A DNA stretch of 64,000 nt from Ruminococcus sp. AF46-10NS. Its GTDB lineage: Bacteria > Bacillota > Clostridia > Lachnospirales > Lachnospiraceae. A model generated the notes under the pieces. It searched no databases, was not told where the DNA came from, and saw only the letters and a program-made list of their open reading frames with translations. The DNA is taken from the NCBI RefSeq assembly GCF_003474435.1, contig NZ_QRNF01000007.1, positions 53,902 to 117,901 on the forward strand. The letters are read 5' to 3'. The position numbers and the translations under genes are program-made. The number at the start of each line of letters is the position of its first letter. Within the stretch, counting starts at the first letter, position 1. This document shows positions 54,202 through 63,848 of this stretch, one piece after another.

Positions 54202-55554
54202 TTACAATTCTTCCTCCGTGATCACCAGCTTCATGGCCCAGGCCGGGATATCCACATCCTCAGGCTCCTGCTCCATAAATACAAATGCTGTCCGGTATGG
54301 CGGCATCTTTGCCGGAAAAAGCCCGTATCCGTCTGTAAAATACACCAGGCCCTTAAGATTTTCAAACTCACGTTTTTCCATCAGCTCTTCCACATAAGCA
54401 AAAGCCGGACGGAAATCTGTACCTCCATCACCGTAAAGTTCCAGGCTGTTCATATACTCCTGCAATTCCTCTGCACCGGTGATCTTTACATCCGAATGCA
54501 CCTTCTCATCACACTGGATAATATGTATATTTACCTTCTGGAAAAAATTCCCGCTGTCGCTTAAGATCCCATAGGTTTCCTCCAGAAATCTCTGTACCAG
54601 TTCTCCTGAACAGGACATGGAGGTATCGATCACAATGACAAATTCCGAAACTTTTTTCACTTCTCTGGTTTCCAGGGGTTCGATCAGCGGCATATTCCCG
54701 TAAAGGGAAAGCCCGTAGGTATAAAAATTATAATCAAAGCTGTCCGGGTCTACAGTCAGTTCTTCCCGAAATACTGCAAACTTCCTCAGAAATTCCCGAT
54801 AATCATATCGTTCCCGGTTCTCTATTTTCAACTGGTCCAGAAAATCTCCGTCCTGCTCTCCTGCCTCTCTGGAAAAAGTCCCAAGATCTGTTTCGATCCC
54901 ATCGCTGATATCTCCCCATTTTTTACTCATCAGAGGATTGGGTTTCCGGTCGGGCTGCTGGTTTGCCCAGTATTTATGGTCGTCCACGTAGAACTCTTTT
55001 TCAAGCTGTGCCAGTTCTTTTTCCTTCAGAAATTCTTCTTTCAGAATCTTGTAGATTCTCTCTGCATTCAGCGTCTTCTTTTCCTTTTCCAGAAGACGGT
55101 AGGTTTCCCTCCGGAGAAGACTTCTGGAATATCGGACTGAGCGGTGGTAGATCCCGTCGATCATATGCTCCACTGCAATATCGCAGCTTAAATTCCACAA
55201 ACGCTTCTCTATTCCCGGCTTCCCAAAGTGCCGGAAAATGCAGTGAAATACCATATGGAGATATCCTCGATTCACAAGAATCCTGTTTTCTTTATAAAGC
55301 CCGCCAAGCTGTGCCGGATGGAAGTACATCACAACCCCGTCTGTTCCAAACGGACTGACCGAACCATCCATCTGATAAATAAAGCTGCTCAGCGCCACAT
55401 CCAGAAAACGCATGCCAAGATACAGCTCGTCTCTTGCCGCCCGGAGGATGCTGCTACCGATGTCCTGGAGACGCTGGGCTGCCTCCTTGGAATTGGATTC
55501 CTGACCGGGCAGGAAGTTATTTTTATTGTTTTCGATTGTTTCTATTTCATTCAT
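54202..55554 (-). CDS. VWA-like protein (DUF2201)
   Basis: A 450-residue cytosolic protein of the DUF2201 type. The N-terminal domain is metallopeptidase-like (HMVFHCIFRHFGKPG and LWNLSCDIAVEHMIDGI). The C-terminal von Willebrand A domain has an incomplete metal site (VIVIDTSMSCSGEL, then GDGGTDFRPAF and YFTDGYG). Proteins of this class pair with MoxR ATPases. It overlaps the LRR gene by four bases (ATGA); the MoxR gene is 3.3 kb downstream. Confidence 0.87.
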   Translation of the reverse strand: MNEIETIENNKNNFLPGQESNSKEAAQRLQDIGSSILRAARDELYLGMRFLDVALSSFIYQMDGSVSPFGTDGVVMYFHPAQLGGLYKENRILVNRGYLHMVFHCIFRHFGKPGIEKRLWNLSCDIAVEHMIDGIYHRSVRYSRSLLRRETYRLLEKEKKTLNAERIYKILKEEFLKEKELAQLEKEFYVDDHKYWANQQPDRKPNPLMSKKWGDISDGIETDLGTFSREAGEQDGDFLDQLKIENRERYDYREFLRKFAVFREELTVDPDSFDYNFYTYGLSLYGNMPLIEPLETREVKKVSEFVIVIDTSMSCSGELVQRFLEETYGILSDSGNFFQKVNIHIIQCDEKVHSDVKITGAEELQEYMNSLELYGDGGTDFRPAFAYVEELMEKREFENLKGLVYFTDGYGLFPAKMPPYRTAFVFMEQEPEDVDIPAWAMKLVITEEEL

Positions 55555-56561
55555 AACTGAAACTTCTTTCTCCGCCTAGCCGGCCGCTCTGCATTTCCGT
55601 TTTCCCCGGACACCTTCTGCTCTTCCTCCATCATCCGGCTCCGCTCATTCATCAGAAACGCGGAAATCTCCATATCTTTCTTACTGGAAGCCACATCAAT
55701 ACTGTGTTCCAGGCCCTCTCTGTTCCAGAGCTTTTCCCGAGAAAGCAACTCCAGACCATTTAAGTTTCCGCTTCCCACCAGATATTCCCCAATATCCTTA
55801 AGATTTCCCCGGATATAATCCTCATACTGCTTCTTCGCTTTTTCACTGAGCTGCCATGGATAACGAAGCCGCCCGAAACTCATATCCACCAGAACCTCCA
55901 GCTTATCCATCACCACTGCCATATCAAACAGACTGTCATACTCCGCGAAATCCAGTTCCTTATTATAGAAGCATTGCCTGTAATTGGTCCCTGAGCCATG
56001 ATACTCCGTAAACAAAATTCTCGCAGGCGTGTTCTCCACCGCCTCATCGTAATGCTCCGGAAAAACCATATGCGCACGTTTTCCACTTGCCTCGCCGTTT
56101 TCATACAGAAAATCCACATCGATCTTCTGCCACAGCTCACCGAGGATCTCCTTTGTACAGGATTTGATTCCCTTTTTCTGATGGATCACAAGCTCCTTCA
56201 GCCCGCTGCATCCCGTAAACGCCCCGGTTCCCACCTGCATCAGCGTATCCGAAAATTCCAGCCGTTCCAGTTTTTTGCACCCATAAAAAATATATCTTCC
56301 AATTTCCTTCAGTGTATCGGGAAAAACGATCTCCTGCACTTCCTCTCCGTCAAGAAGTCGTTCCTCTCCGAACGAAACAGCGTCTTCGCTCTCCCAGACT
56401 TCCGCCTCTTCCTCGTCGTCCTTATGTGCGGAAAACGCATAAGGTGCCGCACTGACTACCGAAATGCCGTTGATCTCTTCCGGCAGCACCACCCGGCTGT
56501 CCGTTCCGTAACAACGGATAATTTCTATTGTATTATTTTTGACTCTGTAATGTATTTTCAT
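55551..56561 (-). CDS. Leucine-rich-repeat protein, partner of the VWA gene
   Basis: A 336-residue protein without a signal peptide. The N-terminal third has BspA-type LRR_5 repeats (VVLPEEINGISVVSAAPYAF, IVFPDTLKEIGRYIFYGCKK, LEFSDTLMQVGTGAFTGC). The rest is helical, of unknown fold, ending in a basic RRRKKFQL tail. It is translationally coupled to the VWA gene. It may present a substrate or recruit the MoxR-VWA machine; this is inference from position. Confidence 0.8.
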   Translation of the reverse strand: MKIHYRVKNNTIEIIRCYGTDSRVVLPEEINGISVVSAAPYAFSAHKDDEEEAEVWESEDAVSFGEERLLDGEEVQEIVFPDTLKEIGRYIFYGCKKLERLEFSDTLMQVGTGAFTGCSGLKELVIHQKKGIKSCTKEILGELWQKIDVDFLYENGEASGKRAHMVFPEHYDEAVENTPARILFTEYHGSGTNYRQCFYNKELDFAEYDSLFDMAVVMDKLEVLVDMSFGRLRYPWQLSEKAKKQYEDYIRGNLKDIGEYLVGSGNLNGLELLSREKLWNREGLEHSIDVASSKKDMEISAFLMNERSRMMEEEQKVSGENGNAERPARRRKKFQL

Positions 56562-56737
56562 AATTCTCCATCATACCGAGAAACAGATATCCGAAGTCCA
56601 TTTCCCGTTTTTATTCTTCAGGAATCATCTCATCTACTGCTAATCCTGATCTTCTATAGCACATCTGCATCTCATTGTAGTCTCATTATCCATTTCATGC
56701 AAGAAATTTTCCCACGGCCCCAAATTCTGTCTGATAC

Positions 56738-56796
56738 ATAAAACAGCCCGCCGGATACACGATGCTCTTTAATCATCTTATATCTGACAGGCTGTA
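56738..56796 (-). terminator. Possible terminator of the VOC/kinase unit
   Basis: On the minus strand ACAGCCTG pairs imperfectly with CGGGCTGT around an inner GATG/CATC arm, followed by TTTTATG. The surrounding 56562-56863 holds nothing else clear; it includes the upstream region of the LRR gene. Confidence 0.45.
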
Positions 56797-56863
56797 TGCA
56801 ACACAAAACGAACCTCGGTATTGTACTCTGTTTCACACTCATGAACACAATTTCATTTACTTC

Positions 56864-57256
56864 TTATAAATACTGGCTAAACTCCACCTTCTCCTTATTC
56901 GGTCCCTCAATAGTAAAGAACTTCACACCATTCTCCCAGAACGGCAGGAAATGGACTTCATCATTGGTGGTATTCAGTCCGGCTGCTGTCACCAGCTCGT
57001 GGACTTTCTCCACATCCTTCACATCAATGGCAACATGGTCAATGGCGCCGGATTCCATTTTTGCAGCTTTGTTCTCATAAGTCTCGATCACAAGATTTCC
57101 AAGCTTCAGAAAAGCAACCTTCTCATTGGCAGCTTCGTTTACGGTCTGAAAAGCAATCTCAAATCCCAGTGCTTCATAAAATTTAATGGTTGTCTCAATG
57201 TCATTGGTCGGCACACCTACGTGCTGAACTCCGTTCATCTGATCCTTTAAATTCAT
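56864..57256 (-). CDS. VOC (glyoxalase-like) protein
   Basis: A 130-residue protein with two beta-alpha-beta-beta-beta halves of the vicinal-oxygen-chelate fold: VQHVGVPTNDIETTIKFYEAL and AIDHVAIDVKDVEKVHELV. His and Glu metal ligands (QHVGV, LVIETYE, DHVAI, KVEFSQ) are in place. The start is ATG 57256 behind AAGGATGGGG. It is the last gene of the kinase/GntP unit and may act on a sugar-acid or aldehyde by-product. The reaction is unknown. Confidence 0.82.
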   Translation of the reverse strand: MNLKDQMNGVQHVGVPTNDIETTIKFYEALGFEIAFQTVNEAANEKVAFLKLGNLVIETYENKAAKMESGAIDHVAIDVKDVEKVHELVTAAGLNTTNDEVHFLPFWENGVKFFTIEGPNKEKVEFSQYL

Positions 57257-57349
57257 TTCAAAACCCCATCCTTTCATAAATCTGACATGCTCATAAACAC
57301 AATCGCTTCGCAATTTAGATTCAACTCTGCTACAGGTTTATGAATACCT

Positions 57350-58570
57350 TCACTCTGCAATTCTGCGTTCCACCTGTGCAAGCTCCGGCATTGCCGGGAT
57401 CGCGCCTTTTTTCTCTACGCAGAGACTGGCCACTGCATTGCCGAAACGCGCAAATTCCTTCAAATCCTCCTGGGTCAGCTCGTCCAGATTTTTCTCCGAT
57501 GTGCTGACCTTATACAAGAAACCACCCCAGAAAGAATCTCCAGCTCCATTCGTGTCTGCGATCTGTTTCACTGCAAATCCCGGCACCATACAGCCGCCAT
57601 CCTTGCTGTAAAGATATGCTCCTTCGCCGCCAAGTGTAACTGCCACAACTTTCACGCCCTGGCTGTACAGTGCTTCTGCTGCTTCCCGGACATCCTTATG
57701 ATTTGTCAAAAGCTCAGTTTCCTCATCTGAAATCTTCATAAGATCCACATAGGGAACCAGACTTCTCATATGCTTCTTCGCAGTTTTTTCATCCGGCCAC
57801 AGCGACGCACGGTAATTGGGATCATAGGAGATCACACTGCCTTTGTTTTTCGCTCTTCTTACCGCATAAAATGTAGTATCCCTTGCAGGCTGGTCTGTCA
57901 GTGACAAAGAGCCCACATGAAAAATATTCGTGCGGTCCAGCACATCCACATCTACCTCTTCCTTCTGGAGCTTCGTATCTGCGCCCGGCTTTCTTGCAAA
58001 GGAGAATGTACGCTCTCCACTTTCATTTACCTCCACAAAAGCCAGAGTTGTGAAATAATCCTCATCCAGAAGCATCCCTTTTGTATCTACTTTTTCTCTC
58101 TGAAGAACAGAACGGAGGAATTCTCCATGCATGTCTTTTCCGGCTTTTCCGATAAAGGCAGTATGTGCACCGAGTCTGCTGGTTGCAACTGCAACATTGG
58201 CAGGTGCTCCGCCCGGATTTCTGGCATAAAGCATCTGTCCGTCCTCGTTGATATCCTGAGATGTAAAATCGATCAGGACCTCACCAAAGGTTGTGATATC
58301 GTAGATAGATCTTTGCGCTGCATCGTTGGTATCCGCAAGAAGATTCTGTTCGAGCAGCTGAAACAGGATCTTTTCACATTCTTTTTCATTATCTGTATGG
58401 ACATGCAGCTCTCCCTCATCAAATTCGGGCACGCTCAGAACCCCAAGCATAGACTTCGCATTTACAACATAACGGCCATAACATAATTCTACATCACAGG
58501 GGATGGATTCTGCAATACTTACCAGCTTTCTTGCATTCTGCATTGTGCCTAAAATTACTTTTACTATCAT
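57350..58570 (-). CDS. HPr-like domain fused to PfkB sugar kinase
   Basis: A 406-residue protein. Residues 1-78 resemble the PTS phosphocarrier HPr: NARKLVSIAE lies where HPr has HARPAA, so the phosphorylated His15 is replaced by Asn. VVNAKSMLGVLSV keeps the Ser46 region. From about residue 88 it is a PfkB kinase close to fructokinases: NPGGAPANVAVATSRLG, ARKPGADT and the catalytic DTNGAGDSFWGGF. It would phosphorylate fructose or a sugar acid, 14 bases after gntP. The HPr-like part may be regulatory. Confidence 0.87.
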   Translation of the reverse strand: MIVKVILGTMQNARKLVSIAESIPCDVELCYGRYVVNAKSMLGVLSVPEFDEGELHVHTDNEKECEKILFQLLEQNLLADTNDAAQRSIYDITTFGEVLIDFTSQDINEDGQMLYARNPGGAPANVAVATSRLGAHTAFIGKAGKDMHGEFLRSVLQREKVDTKGMLLDEDYFTTLAFVEVNESGERTFSFARKPGADTKLQKEEVDVDVLDRTNIFHVGSLSLTDQPARDTTFYAVRRAKNKGSVISYDPNYRASLWPDEKTAKKHMRSLVPYVDLMKISDEETELLTNHKDVREAAEALYSQGVKVVAVTLGGEGAYLYSKDGGCMVPGFAVKQIADTNGAGDSFWGGFLYKVSTSEKNLDELTQEDLKEFARFGNAVASLCVEKKGAIPAMPELAQVERRIAE

Positions 58571-58584
58571 TTTTATCTACTCTC

Positions 58585-59943
58585 CTATGCAAACAGGCTA
58601 ATCACAACAGCACAAACCAGACCTGTTACTCCTACGATGGTTTCCATCATTGTCCAGGATTTCAGGGTTGTTTTCTCATCAATCTCAAGAAGAGAGCTTA
58701 CCAGCCAGAATCCGGAATCATTTACATGGCTGAATGCCGTTGCACCGCCGTTGATGGCACAGACCATTGCTGCCAGATAAACCGGTGACAGGTCTGCAAC
58801 TCCAGGCATAGCGGCCATAATTCCTGCTGCCATTGTCATAGCCACAACTGCCGCACCAACAGATGCACGGATCAGAGCTGCAATAAGGAATGCAACCAGT
58901 ACCAGCGGAAGTCCGCTTTTTTCCAGAGCTGGTCCTATAATGTTTCCCATACCGCAGTCCTGCAGCACCCAGCGGATGATACCTCCACCAGTGATAACCA
59001 GAAGAATCTGTCCTGTAGGCTTCAGAGAACGATCCAGGATCTTCTTTAACTGATCTCCATTGTAGCCTTGTTTCTTTCCGAGGAAATACATGGCAAGCAA
59101 TACTGCTATGATCAGTGCCACAAAAGGTGTTCCCAGGAATTCCAGAACAGGACGTGCCGCGTCGATCCCCGGAATGTATTCAGAAACTGTATTGCACAGG
59201 ATCAGCACCAGCGGAACAAGAATGATACATAATACTGTAGAAAACTTAGGAAGATTGGCTTCTTCCTCCTCACGTACCTCCTGGATATTGGAGGGCAGCC
59301 CTGTGTTGATCTTTTTGCCGATAAATTTGGACCATAAGATTCCCGCAAAGATCAGGGATAAAATACCCACCGGCACACCTACCGCGATCATCACTCCGAG
59401 GTCTACATTCAGCATATTTGCCACCAGAACAGATCCTGCTGATGGCGGAATGAATGCAAAACCGGTGGCAAGGCCCGCAAGAAGCGGGATTACATAATAT
59501 AAAGTAGATTTCTTTGTTTTTTTCGCAAGTCCGAATGCCAGAGGGATCAGGATCACAACGCCAGCCTCAAAAAATACGGTAGTTCCTACCACAAGTCCTG
59601 TGATTCCAAGAGCGATCCCTGCCTTTTTTTCACCAAATTTGCTTACCAGTGTCTGGGCAACGCACTGTGCGCCGCCGGACACTTCCAATATCCCGCCGAA
59701 CAGAGAACCCAGACCGATCAGGAGTATGATCCCCTGTAAAGTTTCTCCTGCGCCGTTTTCCACAGTGCTTACCAGTGTTGGAACCGGCATTCCGGCACCA
59801 AGCCCGATAACCAGTGCAGCGATCAGCAGAGATAAAACCGGGTGAATCTTAAATTTTATGATAAGTAACAATAATAATAAAATTCCTGCTGCTGCCGCGA
59901 TCAACAGTCTTGCCGGATCTGCCGCAAATACCGGTTCTGTCAT
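58585..59943 (-). CDS. GntP-family gluconate:H+ symporter
   Basis: A 452-residue membrane protein of about 12-14 helices. GntP family signs include FIPPSAGSVLVANMLNVDLG, RASVGAAVVAMTMAAGIM and GATAFSHVNDSGFWLVSSLL. It imports gluconate or another sugar acid with protons. It lies between the mannitol dehydrogenase-type gene (63 bases upstream) and the HPr-PfkB kinase (14 bases downstream). Confidence 0.92.
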   Translation of the reverse strand: MTEPVFAADPARLLIAAAAGILLLLLLIIKFKIHPVLSLLIAALVIGLGAGMPVPTLVSTVENGAGETLQGIILLIGLGSLFGGILEVSGGAQCVAQTLVSKFGEKKAGIALGITGLVVGTTVFFEAGVVILIPLAFGLAKKTKKSTLYYVIPLLAGLATGFAFIPPSAGSVLVANMLNVDLGVMIAVGVPVGILSLIFAGILWSKFIGKKINTGLPSNIQEVREEEEANLPKFSTVLCIILVPLVLILCNTVSEYIPGIDAARPVLEFLGTPFVALIIAVLLAMYFLGKKQGYNGDQLKKILDRSLKPTGQILLVITGGGIIRWVLQDCGMGNIIGPALEKSGLPLVLVAFLIAALIRASVGAAVVAMTMAAGIMAAMPGVADLSPVYLAAMVCAINGGATAFSHVNDSGFWLVSSLLEIDEKTTLKSWTMMETIVGVTGLVCAVVISLFA

Positions 59944-60006
59944 CTTTCCATTTACCTCATTTCTCTTTATTCAATACTTACATAAACTGTTTTCGTAACC
60001 CGGGTT

Positions 60007-61622
60007 TTATTTTACATATTTATGAATAGTTGCCTTTACAGCTCCGGGTCCTGCGATCATCTCACGGAACATATCCTCGATCTTCTCTCCGACACCATCT
60101 TTATAAAGGTCTGTGAAGAACAGTCTCTCATTGGAAAGGATCGGCTTCAGCTGATCCTTGAAGGTTTCCGGTTTTCCAATCACGATATCGCCAAGCTGCT
60201 CTGTGATCTCCTCGTTCATCGGGTCCGGTGCAAGCTCAAATTTATTTCCTTCATCATCTACAGCCAGCATGTATCTCAGCCATCCTGCGATTCCAAGAGG
60301 GATTGCTGTCAGTCTGGAAGCATCTCCAAATTTCTTCACATATGCTTTTACAGTCTCACCGAAACGGATACCTACCATCTGGGACACATCTACAGCCAGA
60401 CGAGGTTGGTATCTCCAAGATACTCATTCGGGAAACGGTCATTGAAAAGCTCATCCACAAATGCCTGTGGGGAAAGAATTCCAGGATCTGCAACTACCGG
60501 AAGTCCCTCGTCATAAGCAACCATACGAGCCATTTTCATCATATCTTCGTTGGTGTTCAGCATGTGTGCAAAGAGATCATAGCCAAGTACCACACCAAGA
60601 GGGCCGGTTGCGGAATGTACTGGATTCAGGCATACGGTTACTTTCATTCTCTCGGAAAGATTGACGGTATTTCTGTCCGCCATGTATACACCGAAGCCTT
60701 TTTCCAGAGCAGGGCGTCCGTTAGGGAAGCTGTCCTCGATAACAAGATACTGTGGCTTCTCAGCATTAACAAATGGTGCTATGTATGTCTTCTTTCCTGT
60801 GATCACCGGCTGCATGTCTTCAACGCCAAGCTTCTCAAGGTCTGCTGCGATCTGCTCGCTTGGTCGAGGTGTGATCTTGTCGATCATGGTCCACGGGAAT
60901 GCAACCACCTTCTCATCCGTTACATAATCTACAAAGCCATCATCTACAAAGCCTGCTTTATGCCATTCCTCTGTCATAGTCAGCACGGACTCACGAAGCT
61001 TGGCGCCGTTCTGTGAGCAGTTATCCATAGATACCAGAGCGATCGGATATTTACCAGCTTTATATCTCTCATTCAGCATTGCTACCAGTACTGCCATAGC
61101 TCCGGTTGCCTTATCCGGACCGTTTTTAATATCTGCTTCCACAAACGGGAACCATGTTCCGTCTGCTTTCTGGAGTGCATAGCCCTTCTCTGTAATAGTG
61201 AAGGAAACCAGCTGCAGGGACTTAGCTGTGAAGATCTCCTTCAGGCGATTCCACTGTACTGCATCAGAGGACTGTGCTTTCACTGCTTCTGCAAGTGCCC
61301 CGAGAACTTTGTACTCACGGGTTCCATCACCGTGAAGGATGACATTTAAGCCAAGGTTGTCATATGGTGCGTAAATCTTATCTGCTACATCATAATCAAA
61401 GGTTTCTACACATGTGATCCCTCTGTCAAGAACTCCCTCTTCCAGAAGACCATCTGCGATGCCGCCGATAAATACACGGAAAATATTTCCGATTCCGAAA
61501 TGTACCCAGCCAGGCTCCTTCTTCGCTTTCTCAGTAACTGCCTCTACATCGTATCCTGGAAGATTGATGCCTGCTTTCTCCCATGCTTCACGCTCTTTGA
61601 TTCCATTTCTTGTTAATTTCAT
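60007..61622 (-). CDS. Mannitol dehydrogenase/fructuronate reductase family enzyme, frameshifted
   Basis: A long-chain polyol dehydrogenase that interconverts mannitol and fructose, or mannonate and fructuronate, with NAD(P). Motifs include HFGIGNIFRVFIGG, SMDNCSQNG and the catalytic Lys/Asn/His set in MKVTVCLNPVHS. The frame breaks at 60401 (AACCTCGTC for AACCTCCGTC). One base restores 538 residues and the C-terminal domain (VSQMVGIRFGETVKAY). It is the first gene of the unit with gntP and the kinase. The sugar-acid porter favours a hexuronate or aldonate over free mannitol, but the kinase looks like a fructokinase. Confidence 0.88.
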
Positions 61623-61671
61623 AATCTTGAACCTCCCTGTTTTCTTCTATTTCGTTATCGTTTGAGTTTTC

Positions 61672-61790
61672 ACTTATGCTTATGTCTTAACTGTAAGTAG
61701 AGTATAGAACTATTTTTTCAAAAAATCCATTGACAAAACACCTAATTTTGCTCTTATATTTTTGTTTACTTTTACTTATGCACAAGACAT
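61672..61790 (+). promoter_or_regulatory. Divergent control region with ROK promoter and repeats
   Basis: In the 325-base gap between the two divergent genes, TTGACA (61730-61735), 18 bases and TTATAT (61754-61759) form a promoter for the ROK gene. The octamer ACTTATGC occurs twice (61672-61679 and 61774-61781), with ATGTCTT following the first and its complement AAGACAT following the second, so the ROK protein may bind both. Confidence 0.5.
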
Positions 61791-61947
61791 ATATTCTTTG
61801 CCAATCCATATACCGTTACTTATTATTCCTCGAAAAAAATTTTGTTCTGCTCTGCTTCATGCGCTGACATTGCATTTCCTGCAAATTTATACTAAAATAC
61901 ATTTGAGACTTAAACATATCTATAATTACTTTTATCAGGAGAATCTC

Positions 61948-63081
61948 ATGAATGAAAAAGGATTAACCACCATCAATTTAAAGAAAATAAACCGTTCCAA
62001 GGTTTACCAATATATATACAAAACACGCCAGACTTCCAAAATGCAGATCGTCCAGGACCTTCAGATGGGGCTTTCCACAGTAAGTCAGAACCTGAACCTG
62101 CTGGAAAAAGAAGGGCTTATTGACAGAAACGGATATTTTGATTCCACAGGTGGTCGAAAAGCCCAGGCAATCCAGATCGTCTCGGATTTTCGAATTTCCA
62201 TTGGCATCGGGATCCTGAAAAACATGTTCCATATCACAGCCATCGACTTATATGGAAATGCTTTTTATACAGAAACCATTGCTCTTCCCTATTCCAACAC
62301 AGAAGAGTATTACAGACAGCTGACCAATAAAATACGGGAATTCATCGCAGAGAATCACTATCCGGAAGAAAAGATTCTGGGCGTTTCCATCGCCACACAG
62401 GGGATCACTTCTCCGGATAATTCCACTGTGATCTATGGAAACATCATGAACAATACCGGCATGAAGCTGGAGGATTTTTCCCGGCATCTTCCTTACCCCT
62501 GCCATCTGGAACACGATTCCAAATCCGCCGCTTTTCTGGAGCTGTGGAATCACCCGGAGCTTGACAGTGCTGTCGTGTTCCTTCTGAACCGAAACCTGGG
62601 CGGTGCCATTATCACCAACCATCAGATCCATCAGGGAAGCTCCATGCACAGCGGAACACTTGAGCATATGTGCGTGAACCCGGACGGTCCTTTATGTTAC
62701 TGTGGAAACCGTGGCTGTCTGGAGACCTACTGCTCTGCCAATGCTCTGGAACAGTCTGCGGGGATGCCTGTGAAGGAATTTTTCCCGCTGCTCCGCGAAA
62801 AAAAATCTCCCCGGCTTGCTGAGCACTGGGAAGATTACCTGAACCATCTGGCATTTGCCATGAAAAACCTGAACCTGATCATCGATGCGCCGATCATCAT
62901 CAGCGGATATCTGGCACCTTATTTTACGGAAGAAGACATCACTTATCTGCTGGAACACATCAACACAGGCGCACCCTTTACCCTGGATAAAGATCAGATT
63001 CTGGTCGGTACCCACGGACAGTATACACCTGCCATTGGTGCAGCTTTATATTATGTAGAAAAATTTATACAGAGCGTGTGA
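61948..63081 (+). CDS. ROK-family transcriptional regulator
   Basis: A 377-residue regulator from ATG 61948 (AGGAG six bases upstream); the frame is open from 61762 but that part lacks a site. The N-terminal winged helix (TSKMQIVQDLQMGLSTVSQNL) precedes a ROK domain with the zinc motif CYCGNRGCLE and NRNLGGAIITNHQ. It is divergent from the polyol dehydrogenase/GntP/kinase/VOC unit and is the natural regulator of that unit. The second ROK gene, at 16.5 kb, is a different subtype. Confidence 0.9.
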   Translation: MNEKGLTTINLKKINRSKVYQYIYKTRQTSKMQIVQDLQMGLSTVSQNLNLLEKEGLIDRNGYFDSTGGRKAQAIQIVSDFRISIGIGILKNMFHITAIDLYGNAFYTETIALPYSNTEEYYRQLTNKIREFIAENHYPEEKILGVSIATQGITSPDNSTVIYGNIMNNTGMKLEDFSRHLPYPCHLEHDSKSAAFLELWNHPELDSAVVFLLNRNLGGAIITNHQIHQGSSMHSGTLEHMCVNPDGPLCYCGNRGCLETYCSANALEQSAGMPVKEFFPLLREKKSPRLAEHWEDYLNHLAFAMKNLNLIIDAPIIISGYLAPYFTEEDITYLLEHINTGAPFTLDKDQILVGTHGQYTPAIGAALYYVEKFIQSV

Positions 63082-63106
63082 ATACAGGCAGCTTCACCTG
63101 AACCGC

Positions 63107-63184
63107 TCAAAAAAGCATGTCATACACAGCCAGACGGATATAACTTGATCCGCTCTGTCCTAAGGTATGACATGCTTTTTTTTA
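63107..63184. terminator. Strong bidirectional terminator
   Basis: AAAAAAGCATGTCATAC (63109-63125) pairs with GTATGACATGCTTTTTTT (63165-63182) around an inner GCGGATC-type hairpin. It separates convergent ROK and udk genes. Confidence 0.9.
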
Positions 63185-63193
63185 TTTTACTTA

Positions 63194-63814
63194 TTATTTT
63201 TTCAGTTCTTTCAGCAGCTGCCCGATCTTTGACACAAACAGATCAAAGGCCACATTATTCTTACCGCTGTTGATCACAATATCTGCTTTCGCCCGTGTAG
63301 GCTCCACATACAGATAATGCATCGGTTTTACTGTGGTAAGATACTGATCGATGATTCCGTTTAAATCCCGTCCACGTTCCTCCACATCTCTGGAGATCCG
63401 TCTTAAGATCCTCTCATCTGCATCTGCTTCCACATAAACCTTGATATCCAGAAGATCTCGGATACGGGGATCTGCAAGAAGCAGGATTCCCTCTACCAGA
63501 ATGACCGGTCTTGGTTCGATCTTCAGCACTTTGTCGGAGCGGTTGTGCTGACTGTAATCGTATACCGGACATTGGATGGTTTTGCCCTCCTTGAGTTCTT
63601 TGAGATGCTCGACCAGAAGATCGGTTTCCAGTGAATCCGGGTGATCGTAATTCACCTTCACACGTTCTTCAAAAGGAATTCCGTCCTGTCTGCGGTAGTA
63701 ATTATCATGATAGATCACCACCACATCGTCTCCGAAATGCTTCTTCAGTCTGTTTGTAAATGTAGATTTGCCGGAACCAGATCCTCCGGCGATCCCGATA
63801 ATAATACTTTCCAT
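63194..63814 (-). CDS. udk: Uridine kinase
   Basis: Udk phosphorylates uridine and cytidine with GTP or ATP in pyrimidine salvage. The 206-residue P-loop protein has GIAGGSGSGKSTF, YHDNYYR, the substrate segment YDYSQHNRSD and VILVEGILLL, and RRISRDVEERGRD in the lid. The start is ATG 63814 behind an AGAGGTAAAGAG site. Confidence 0.94.
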   Translation of the reverse strand: MESIIIGIAGGSGSGKSTFTNRLKKHFGDDVVVIYHDNYYRRQDGIPFEERVKVNYDHPDSLETDLLVEHLKELKEGKTIQCPVYDYSQHNRSDKVLKIEPRPVILVEGILLLADPRIRDLLDIKVYVEADADERILRRISRDVEERGRDLNGIIDQYLTTVKPMHYLYVEPTRAKADIVINSGKNNVAFDLFVSKIGQLLKELKK

Positions 63815-63848
63815 CGTCTCTTTACCTCTTAATCTAGTAGACAGTAAA

